Source: Streptomyces sp. NBC_01016
GTDB taxonomy: Bacteria > Actinomycetota > Actinomycetes > Streptomycetales > Streptomycetaceae
Direction: 5' to 3'
DNA length: 64,000 nt
Assembly: GCF_026341035.1 (NCBI RefSeq)
Contig: NZ_JAPEOQ010000001.1
Coordinates: 5,766,001-5,830,000 of the forward strand
Position 1 is the first letter of the stretch. Each line of letters begins with the position of its first letter. Below, piece by piece: positions 57,531 to 64,000 of this stretch. The position numbers and the translations under genes were made by a program. The notes below the pieces were generated by a model. It had not been told where the DNA came from. It was given only the letters and a program-made list of their open reading frames with translations, and did not search any database.

Positions 57531-58482
57531 ACGCGCGGAGCACCGGTGCCGCCGGCACCCGGGACGTCACCGTGCGCCGCTGCCCGCCGATCAGTTCGTG
57601 GAGGCGGGTGACGGCGAGCGTGCCGACCTCCCGCAACGGCACGTCCAGCGCGGTCACCGGCGGAGTCGTCGCCCCGAGCGTGCTCAGGTCGTCGGCCGCC
57701 GCCAGGCTGATGTCCTCGGGAACGCGCCGCCCGGTCGTGCCGAGCCCGTGCAGCAGGCCCAGCGCGAGATAGCTGTTGTACGCGAGAATGGCCGTGGCCG
57801 CCCCGGGCAGAGCGCGCGAGGCCTCGATGCCCGCATCGAACGTGGGCGGCAGCGGGCCCAGCACATGCACGCGGGCGCCCGCCTCTGAAGCCTGCGCGGT
57901 GAGCGCCGCGCGCCGCTGCTCGTCCGCCCAGGAGCCCGCGGGCCCGGACACGTAGGCAATCTCGCGGTGGCCGAGGCCCAGCAGATGGCCGAGGAGTTCG
58001 GCCAGGCCCGCCGCGGTGTCGGCGACGACGGCGGGCAGCCGCCCCACCTGACGGTCGACGAGCACCAGCGGCCTGCGCTTGAACCGCTCGCGCAGCGCCG
58101 CGTCCGTGCCCACCGGAGTCACCATGATCAGCCCGTCGGCCTGCTCGGACAGCCGGTCGGCGAGCGCGGCCTCGCGCTCCGCGTCGTACTCGGACACCGC
58201 GATGAGCAGATGGCTCTCGGTGTCCTCCGCCGCCTGCTGCGCGCCGATGACCAGGGGAGCGAAGAAGGGGTTGGAGAGCGTCGGCACGATGAGGCCGATC
58301 AGTCCCGTGCGGCCGGTGGTCAGGGCGCGCGCCGCGGCGTTGGGCTGGAAACCGAGCCGGTCCGCGGCCTCCCGCACCCGCAGCCGCGTCCCCTCCGCGA
58401 CCATGTCGGGGCGCTGCAACGCCCGCGAGGCGGTGGCCTTCGACACCCCCGCCGCGTGCGCCACGTCCATGAGCGTCGCCAC
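57505..58482 (-). CDS. LacI-family regulator of the purine cluster
   Basis: 325 residues. N-terminal LacI HTH with hinge (LMDVAHAAGVSKATASRALQ, then LGFQPNAAARALTTGRTGLI) and a periplasmic-binding-like core (IVPTLSNPFFAPLVIGAQQA, DGLIMVTPVGTD, SLAAADDLSTLGATTPPVT). Divergent from the NCS2 permease and adenine deaminase genes, with a 42-bp palindrome between them that surely is its operator. It probably senses a purine. The C-terminal codons are part of a tandem repeat. Confidence 0.93.
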   Translation of the reverse strand: MATLMDVAHAAGVSKATASRALQRPDMVAEGTRLRVREAADRLGFQPNAAARALTTGRTGLIGLIVPTLSNPFFAPLVIGAQQAAEDTESHLLIAVSEYDAEREAALADRLSEQADGLIMVTPVGTDAALRERFKRRPLVLVDRQVGRLPAVVADTAAGLAELLGHLLGLGHREIAYVSGPAGSWADEQRRAALTAQASEAGARVHVLGPLPPTFDAGIEASRALPGAATAILAYNSYLALGLLHGLGTTGRRVPEDISLAAADDLSTLGATTPPVTALDVPLREVGTLAVTRLHELIGGQRRTVTSRVPAAPVLRASTAPPRVS

Positions 58483-58596
58483 TGCTGCCCCCTGCTCGCC
58501 GTCCCGACCGGTAGCCCCGACCGAGGTGTCCGGCCCGGTGTCACGAGGTTCTCTCCGGGCCGCTGTTCACTTTCCCTTTATGCCGTGTCATGATAC

Positions 58597-58638
58597 CTGC
58601 AACCGGTCTCTGCAACCGGTTGCAGAGACCGGTTGCAG
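58597..58638. promoter_or_regulatory. 42-bp perfect palindrome: triple LacI operator
   Basis: The whole segment equals its own reverse complement. The centre is CTGCAACCGGTTGCAG (58610-58625), a classic LacI-type site with CG at the dyad. Each flank repeats CTGCAACCGGT outward, giving overlapping half-site copies. It lies 115 bp from the LacI start and 98 bp from the permease start. The rest of 58483-58735 shows no gene. Confidence 0.88.
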
Positions 58639-58735
58639 AGACCGTACCCAGCCGGGTGCCCGCACGCCCCGCGCACTCCTCGCGCCGACGTCGCCGCAGA
58701 CCGCCCTGCCCACCCCTCATCCCGCCGAGGTCCCC

Positions 58736-60097
58736 ATGTCCACCACCGCTCCGCCGTCCGGCGAGCAGGCCGACACCGCCCCCGAGTCCGCGTCGCTCGT
58801 CGAGCGGCTCTTCCGCGTCCGCGGTCGCGGGAGCACCCCGCGCACGGAACTCGTCGCCGGCGCCTCGATGTTCATGGCCGCCGCCTACGCCGTCGTCGTG
58901 GTTCCCGGCCAACTGGCGGGCGCGGGCGTGCCGCACGGCGCCGCGACCACCGCCGTCATCATCGCCATCGCGCTGGCGACCCTGGCCATGGGCCTCATCG
59001 CCAACCTGCCGTTCGTCGTCGCGCCGGGCCTCGGCGGGGTGGCGCTGATCGCCTTCACCATCGTCGGCCAGGACCACGTCCCGTGGGACACGGCACTCGG
59101 CATGGTGTTCTGGTCCGGCGTCGCCTTCCTGGTGCTGACCCTGCTCGGCATCCGTGACCTCGTCACGCGCCTGATGCCGATGAACCTCAAGTACGCCATC
59201 AGCGGCGGCCTCGGCCTCTACATCGCCCTCATCGGCTTCCGCGACGCCGACCTCGTCGTCGGCAACGCCGACAAGGCCGCCCTCGCCGTCGGCGACCTGT
59301 CGAAGCCCGCCGGGCTGCTCGCGCTGGGCGGCCTGCTGCTGCTCACCGCGCTCGCCTCGCGCAAGGTGCCCGGCGCGTTCCTCATCACCATCGCGGCCGT
59401 CACCGTCGTCGGCATCCCCCTCGGGGTCACGGACGTCCCCGACAGCCTCTTCGCCGCCCCCGCCTCGCCCGGGCCGCTGCTCTTCCACATCGACATCCTC
59501 GGGGCGCTCAAGCCGGAGTACTTCCCGTACATTTTCGCCTTCTTCGTGTCCGAGTTCTTCTCCATGACCGGCACCCTCCTCGCCGTCTCGGGGCGCGCCG
59601 GGCTGCTCGACAAGGACGGCAACATCCCCGGCTCCCGCCGCCCCTTCCTCGTCGACTCGGTCTCCGTGATGGGCGGTTCGGCCGTCGGCGCCCCGTCGAT
59701 GACGGCCTACCTGGAGTCGTCGGCCGCGGCCGACGCGGGCGGCAAGACCGGCCTCGCCTCCGTGTGGGCGGCCTGCGGCTTCGGACTGCTGCTGCTCGTC
59801 ACGCCGTTCGCGACACTGATCCCCTCGGCGGCCACCGCGCCCGTGCTGATCTACATCGGCCTGAACATGCTCGGCGCCCTCAAGAACGTCGACTTCAAGG
59901 ACCCGACCAACGCGATCCCGGCGGCCCTCACCGTCGCGACCACGCTGTTCTTCGGCAACTTCGGCACCGGCATCGCGGTCGGGCTCGCGGCCCACGTCCT
60001 GGTCAAGACCGTCAGCGGCCGGGTCCGCGAAGTGCCCTGGCCGCTGTGGATCGTCATGGTCCCGCTGGGCTACTACTTCTACACACTCGTCCCGTGA
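58736..60097 (+). CDS. NCS2/AzgA-type purine permease
   Basis: 453 residues from ATG 58736. About 12 membrane segments. TELVAGASMFMAAAYAVVVV at the first helix, GLIANLPFVVAPGLGGVALI in helix 3, and FFVSEFFSMTGTLLAVSGRA and GAPSMTAYLESSAAADAGGK in the substrate-binding middle are AzgA (adenine/hypoxanthine/guanine) hallmarks. It imports a purine base by proton symport and pairs with adenine deaminase downstream. Confidence 0.9.
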   Translation: MSTTAPPSGEQADTAPESASLVERLFRVRGRGSTPRTELVAGASMFMAAAYAVVVVPGQLAGAGVPHGAATTAVIIAIALATLAMGLIANLPFVVAPGLGGVALIAFTIVGQDHVPWDTALGMVFWSGVAFLVLTLLGIRDLVTRLMPMNLKYAISGGLGLYIALIGFRDADLVVGNADKAALAVGDLSKPAGLLALGGLLLLTALASRKVPGAFLITIAAVTVVGIPLGVTDVPDSLFAAPASPGPLLFHIDILGALKPEYFPYIFAFFVSEFFSMTGTLLAVSGRAGLLDKDGNIPGSRRPFLVDSVSVMGGSAVGAPSMTAYLESSAAADAGGKTGLASVWAACGFGLLLLVTPFATLIPSAATAPVLIYIGLNMLGALKNVDFKDPTNAIPAALTVATTLFFGNFGTGIAVGLAAHVLVKTVSGRVREVPWPLWIVMVPLGYYFYTLVP

Positions 60098-60144
60098 CGG
60101 CGCCCCGCCCCTGTGACGACACCATTCTGAAGGAGCACGACCCC

Positions 60145-61863
60145 ATGAGTGAGCAGCACGACCTCCGGATCAGCGGCGGGCGCGTGGTGTCCACCTTCAC
60201 CGGCGAGGAGTTCGCCGCGGACGTCCTCGTACGAGGCGAGACGATCAGCGCGGTGCTGCCCCCGGGCACCCCGGCCGACGCCCGCGAGGAGATCGACGCG
60301 ACCGGCATGCTGGTCGTCCCAGGCTTCGTCGACGCGCACATGCACATCGAGAGCGCGTTCCTGACGCCGCAGGAGTTCGCCGCGGTGACGCTCGCGCGCG
60401 GCACGACGACCGTGCTCGCCGACCCGCACGAGATCGTCAACGTCGCCGGGCGCGACGCCATGCGCTGGATGATCGACGCCGGCCGGGAGACCGCCCAGAC
60501 CCAGCTGTGGGGCGTCCCGTCGTGCGTGCCCGCCCTGGAGGGCCTGGAGCACGCCGGCGCCGCGCTGTCCGCGGACGACATCGCGGAGATGCTGCGCTGG
60601 CCCGGAGTGATCGCGCTCGGCGAGGTCATGGACTACCGGGCCGTGGTCGCGGGCGACCGGCGCATGCACGAGATCACCGCCGCCGCCCGCGCGCAGGACG
60701 TCGTCCTCGACGGCCACTGCCCGAACCTGACCGGCGCCGAACTCAGCGCCTACCTGGCCACTGGCGTGGACTCCGACCACACCAAGAACCGCACCGAGGT
60801 GGTCCTGGAGAAGGCGCGCCTCGGCATGACGATGATGCTCCAGGAGAAGTGCCTCAGCGAGGAGGTGGCCGAGGCCCTCCTCGCGCTGCCGCAGCTCCCG
60901 CCGCTGTGCCTGGTGACCGACGACCTCGCCGCCGACCACATCGTCGACAAGGGACACCTCGACCACATCGCGCGGGTCGCCGTGGCCGCCGGATTCCCCG
61001 CGCACGTCGTCCTGAAGGCCCTGACGTGGACGCCGGCCCAGCGCCTGCGCCTCCACGACCGCGGCGTCGTCTCGCCGGGCAAGCGCGCCGATCTGGTGCT
61101 GCTGCGCGGCGAACTCGCCTCGTTCGACCCGGCGTTGGTGCTGTCCGGCGGTCGGGTGGTGGGTCGGGACGGCGCGCCCGCGCGTTCGGAGGCGGGCGCC
61201 GAGGCTCCGGCCGTCGCGCCGCTCGGCAGCCGCATCGACGTCGAACCGCAGGACGCGGACACGTTCCGGTGGACCGTCGACCTGCCCGACGGTGTGCACA
61301 CCTTCCGTGCCATGCGGGTCAACGAGCGGGACACCTACACCGAGGCGGCGGAGATCCGACTCCCGGTCCACGGTGGTGAGGTGCAGTGGGAGGGCCGCAC
61401 CACCCTCGTCCGCGTGCGCAACCGCTACGGACGCGAGGGCGCGGTCTTCGCCCCCCTCCTCGGCCGCGAACTTTCCGACGGCGCCGTGGCGTCGACGTAC
61501 GCCCACGACAGCCACAACCTCCTGACCATCGGCACCTCCCGCGCCGCCATGGCCGCTGCCGCGGCGACCGTCGTCGCGGACGGGGGAGGCGTCGCCGTGG
61601 TCGGCGGGCCCGAGGGCGAGTCGATCGCGGCGCGGATGCCGCTGCCCGTGGGCGGCGTGCTGTCCGCCCGCCCGGCCGGGGACGTCGCCGACCAGGCGGC
61701 CGCGGTGCGGGCGGCGCTGGAGAGCTGGGGTTGGTGCCACCTCAACCCGTTCATGAGCGTGTCGACCCTGACCCTCGCCGTCTCACCCGCCCTCAAGATC
61801 ACCGACCGTTCCCTGGTCGACGTCGTGCGCCGCGAGGCCGTGGGGGCGACGACGGGAGCCTGA
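60145..61863 (+). CDS. ade: adenine deaminase
   Basis: 572 residues from ATG 60145 (AAGGAG 9 nt upstream), normal Ade length. Amidohydrolase motifs: VDAHMHIESAFLTPQEFA (HxH), TTTVLADPHEIVNVAG, LDGHCPNLTGAEL, SDHTKNRTEV and CLVTDDLAADHIV (late Asp), then the Ade-specific C-terminal domain (YAHDSHNLLTIGTSRAAMAA, PLPVGGVLSARPAGDVADQA). It deaminates adenine to hypoxanthine plus ammonia, using Mn or Fe. Under the LacI-type control seen upstream with the permease. Confidence 0.94.
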   Translation: MSEQHDLRISGGRVVSTFTGEEFAADVLVRGETISAVLPPGTPADAREEIDATGMLVVPGFVDAHMHIESAFLTPQEFAAVTLARGTTTVLADPHEIVNVAGRDAMRWMIDAGRETAQTQLWGVPSCVPALEGLEHAGAALSADDIAEMLRWPGVIALGEVMDYRAVVAGDRRMHEITAAARAQDVVLDGHCPNLTGAELSAYLATGVDSDHTKNRTEVVLEKARLGMTMMLQEKCLSEEVAEALLALPQLPPLCLVTDDLAADHIVDKGHLDHIARVAVAAGFPAHVVLKALTWTPAQRLRLHDRGVVSPGKRADLVLLRGELASFDPALVLSGGRVVGRDGAPARSEAGAEAPAVAPLGSRIDVEPQDADTFRWTVDLPDGVHTFRAMRVNERDTYTEAAEIRLPVHGGEVQWEGRTTLVRVRNRYGREGAVFAPLLGRELSDGAVASTYAHDSHNLLTIGTSRAAMAAAAATVVADGGGVAVVGGPEGESIAARMPLPVGGVLSARPAGDVADQAAAVRAALESWGWCHLNPFMSVSTLTLAVSPALKITDRSLVDVVRREAVGATTGA

Positions 61864-62067
61864 GCTGCACGGTCGCGCCCGGCCCCTGCCCCGTCATGTG
61901 TGCGTCACCACACCCCCTCGAACTGCCCGTAACGGCACGCCATTTGTCCGTTTCGGATCGTCAATTGACCGTGTGTTCAGAGGGGGTGGGGTGCGCGAGC
62001 TGCACGTATGGCCTAAAGTGACGACTCGGCTACGCTGAGAGGCGATACGGAGAAGGGGGCGGGAGAA

Positions 62068-62379
62068 GTGCGCGACGATCAGATTTCCAGGTGGGATCAG
62101 GCGGCATGCCGCACAACGGACCCGGACGAGTTGTTCGTCGAGGGGGCCGCACAGAGCAGCGCCAAGCGCATCTGCGGCGGATGCGTGATCAAGACCGAAT
62201 GCCTGGCCCACGCGCTGGATCAGCGGATCCAGCACGGGGTCTGGGGAGGGATGACCGAGCGCGAGCGTCGCGCCCTGCTGCGCCGACGGCCGACCGTCAC
62301 CTCGTGGCGGCAACTGCTCGAGGCCGCCCGCGCCGAGCACGAGCGGCCTGTCCGAGCGGAGCACGCGGGGGTTTCGTGA
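62068..62379 (+). CDS. WhiB-family iron-sulfur protein, WblA-like
   Basis: 103 residues. Four cysteines at 14, 36, 39 and 45 (CxxC then C) bind a [4Fe-4S] cluster. GVWGGMTERERRALLRRRP is the turn motif and basic DNA/sigma-interacting part. CRTTDPDELFVEGAAQ and PTVTSWRQLLEAARAE closely recall WblA (WhiB4 group), but the cysteine-region sequence CGGCVIKTECLAHALDQR differs from S. coelicolor WblA as I remember it, so it is probably a paralogue. The upstream 204-bp gap contains the palindrome GTCAATTGAC (61960-61969). Confidence 0.9.
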   Translation: MRDDQISRWDQAACRTTDPDELFVEGAAQSSAKRICGGCVIKTECLAHALDQRIQHGVWGGMTERERRALLRRRPTVTSWRQLLEAARAEHERPVRAEHAGVS

Positions 62380-62407
62380 GGGGGTGTCCTCAGGGCCTGA
62401 TCCGAAC

Positions 62408-62425
62408 GACGGACCCTGATCCGTC
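62408..62425. terminator. weak hairpin between convergent whiB-like and DUF3100 genes
   Basis: GACGGA (62408-62413) pairs with TCCGTC (62420-62425), loop CCCTGA. Only 6 bp, but located in the 55-bp convergent gap where a terminator is expected. Confidence 0.35.
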
Positions 62426-62434
62426 AGAAGGACC

Positions 62435-63781
62435 CTAGCCCCACGCCCCGAGCGTGAACTCGGCGATGACCACCGAGAGCAGGAACGACGCGGTGATGGC
62501 CACGAGTCCGACCGGGACGATCTTCCAACCGATGCGGCGCAGCAGCGGCAGATCCTTTCCGAGGGAGAGCCCCGCCAGCGTCAGCATGATCGTCGCGATG
62601 GACAGGAAGTCCACCGACGACACAAGGCGGTTCAGCGTGTCCGAGGCGAAGAACCACGGGCTGGACACGTACGCGCCGACGGTGGTGATCCACACGATCG
62701 CCGAGATCTTCCGGCTGACCTTGGCCAGGATGAGCCCGACCAGCACCAGGGCCAGCAGCACGGCGTAACCGCCGATGATGTCCAGGCTGATGTGCCCCGC
62801 AGCGACGGAGGCGGTGCCGATGCCGAGCACCGTCAGTACGCCGAGCGACAGCCAGAGCGGCAGCTTGATCTCGCCCGCCGCCGAGGCCACTTGCTCCCGG
62901 AAGGCCCGGTTCTCCGCAGCGCTCTGCTCCGCCTCGTGCGGCTCGGTCGGTGCGGCCTCTGTCGCCTCCTCACGCCCACGACGTGTCAGGAAACGGTAGA
63001 AGCGGTCGGCCAGCGGCAGCGCCAGATAGATGCCGACGTACACACCGAGGATCGTCGTGATCAGGTTCGAGACCGCGGCCATGCCCAGGATGGCCTGCTC
63101 GTCGCCGGGATAGGCGGCCACGATACTCGCGGAGGACGCGGCCATCATCGATCCCGAGCCGACACCGGCGCCCATCGCCAGGGCCAGCGGGTCGAAGATG
63201 TTCCAGTTCGAGATCAGCGAGGTCAGGAGCGTGATGAACACCGCTCCGAACATCGTGCCGAACACATACATGGCGAGCACACCGCGGTACTGATCCGAAT
63301 CGGGCCCGTACTTCTCCGAGACCATCGCGAACGACGGCTCGCGGTCCAGGGAGAACGTGGCGCCCACCGTCGCCTTGCCCATGCGCAGCAGCACGGCGAG
63401 CGGCAGCGCGATCGCGACCGTGCCGAGCAGATGCCCGATCTCCTGGAGCAGCAGCGCGGGGCCGGCGTCGGCGAGCGTCGGCAGGCTGGGACCGATGTTG
63501 AACGCCAGCCGGGCGACCAGGATCATCACCGCGACGCCGACGAGCGCGGCCGCCACCTTCTGCAGATCGATGCCCAGCGGCCGGAACTTCTGGATCGACA
63601 CCAACAGGCCCAGCAACAGGCCCCACACCATGGGGAAGATGATGATGGAGCCGATGCCCAGGTCGATGTCGAGTTCACCGATGAACTGCACGACCAGCGC
63701 GATCACCAGGGCGAGCCCGGCGATGGGCAGCGTCTGACGGGTCCGCGTGCCGCGGTCGTTCGGCTTGACGAGGGTGGACAT
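62435..63781 (-). CDS. DUF3100-domain integral membrane protein
   Basis: 448 residues from ATG 63781. About ten membrane segments. The first half has the DUF3100 stretches (DIDLGIGSIIIFPMVWGLLL, MAMGAGVGSGSMMAASSASI, VAAYPGDEQAILGMAAVSNL); a charged cytoplasmic loop (about 275-315) precedes a second membrane block. Function of the family is not established; a transporter is likely. It starts 4 nt after the stop of an M20-type amidohydrolase gene, so it may carry that enzyme's substrate or product. Confidence 0.8.
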   Translation of the reverse strand: MSTLVKPNDRGTRTRQTLPIAGLALVIALVVQFIGELDIDLGIGSIIIFPMVWGLLLGLLVSIQKFRPLGIDLQKVAAALVGVAVMILVARLAFNIGPSLPTLADAGPALLLQEIGHLLGTVAIALPLAVLLRMGKATVGATFSLDREPSFAMVSEKYGPDSDQYRGVLAMYVFGTMFGAVFITLLTSLISNWNIFDPLALAMGAGVGSGSMMAASSASIVAAYPGDEQAILGMAAVSNLITTILGVYVGIYLALPLADRFYRFLTRRGREEATEAAPTEPHEAEQSAAENRAFREQVASAAGEIKLPLWLSLGVLTVLGIGTASVAAGHISLDIIGGYAVLLALVLVGLILAKVSRKISAIVWITTVGAYVSSPWFFASDTLNRLVSSVDFLSIATIMLTLAGLSLGKDLPLLRRIGWKIVPVGLVAITASFLLSVVIAEFTLGAWG

Positions 63782-63785
63782 GTCG

Positions 63786-64000
63786 TCACCCGGCCCTTCT
63801 GATGTCACGGTGGTAGGCGGCGCCCTCGAACCGGGCACGCTGCTCGGGATCGCCCGCCGCGTCGACGACGGTCCAGGCGAGCGCGCGGGCCGCCTCGAGC
63901 ATCAGCTCGTACGCCGCGTCGGTGTCGGCGACCGCGGTGAACCCGTGGGAGTGGATGGGCACTTCGGCCCCGGGGATGCTCAGCCAGGGGTGCAGACTCG
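63786..64000 (-). CDS. M20-type amidohydrolase/peptidase, C-terminal fragment
   Basis: The 5' part lies beyond the window. The visible 70 residues (LHPWLSIPGAEVPIHSHGFT, ADTDAAYELMLEAARALAWT, then VVDAAGDPEQRARF) match the end of M20 metallohydrolases, where the histidine after IPGAEVPIH is near the second metal site. The TGA at 63786-63788 is 4 nt before the DUF3100 start. Together they suggest uptake and deacylation of an N-acyl compound. Confidence 0.65.
   Translation of the reverse strand, partial: SLHPWLSIPGAEVPIHSHGFTAVADTDAAYELMLEAARALAWTVVDAAGDPEQRARFEGAAYHRDIRRAG

Noticed and set aside
1..64000. CRISPR arrays, transposases, integrases, attachment sites, rRNA or tRNA genes
   Set aside because: None were recognised on reading both strands. 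The short tandem arrays have no spacer structure and no cas genes are present.

Overview
The window is a piece of a Streptomyces (or very close actinomycete) chromosome. The DNA is strongly GC-rich with G/C at nearly every third codon position. It carries an SsgA-like sporulation protein, a WhiB-family protein close to WblA, an S-adenosyl methyltransferase of the DUF574 type, a 25-residue bL37-like protein and a DmdR/IdeR-type iron box, all typical of that group. I recognise 65 intact or partial protein genes and one decayed gene. I saw no rRNA, tRNA, CRISPR array, transposase or prophage. The organisation is a series of catabolic, transport and regulator cassettes, each with its own transcription factor.

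Layout, left: a partial zinc-ribbon protein, an SsgA-like gene and a small unknown gene (1-1277). Then an IclR regulator diverges from an eight-gene operon (2293-8199). The operon holds a deacetylase-like amidohydrolase, a PRD-like protein, the SFCGS/DUF4312/DUF4311/DUF4310 group, a DgaE-like PLP lyase, an HPr-like phosphocarrier and a KDPG-type aldolase. This is the most interesting locus: it reads as an undescribed PTS-like uptake and breakdown route for an amino-sugar acid. After it come an FG-GAP exported protein, a tautomerase, an iron-regulated ferredoxin reductase, MsrA, an MFS-UspA fusion, a malX-malY pair with a divergent TetR, an old-yellow-enzyme gene, a RibD/DHFR-like gene, a coiled-coil basic protein and a methyltransferase (8282-21916).

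Middle: a GntR-TauE pair, an alpha-xylosidase divergent from a sugar ABC system plus GH1 beta-glucosidase (23771-30863, two LacI-type palindromes between them), and an MFS/aberrant M19 dipeptidase/two unknown proteins/IclR cluster (30879-36643). Next are a GH18 protein and a TetR/DgcA-like flavoenzyme/AraC/PhyH block (36761-42960).

Right: a GNAT, the bL37-like gene, a LysR with divergent guanine deaminase, a DHA2 exporter, a PP2C phosphatase and a MASE1 membrane protein containing the only in-frame TTA (bldA) codon I found. These are followed by a decayed methyltransferase, a Fur/DUF2180 pair, a GH43 enzyme, a ROK regulator with an SsuABC-type importer and a MOSC protein. The window ends with a LacI divergent from an NCS2 purine permease and adenine deaminase (42-bp perfect palindrome between them), a WhiB protein, a DUF3100 membrane protein and the tail of an M20-type hydrolase.

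Several gene ends carry short direct or tandem repeats of 12 to 25 bp (10161, 22899, 23717, 29405, 57382), a recurrent feature of this window.
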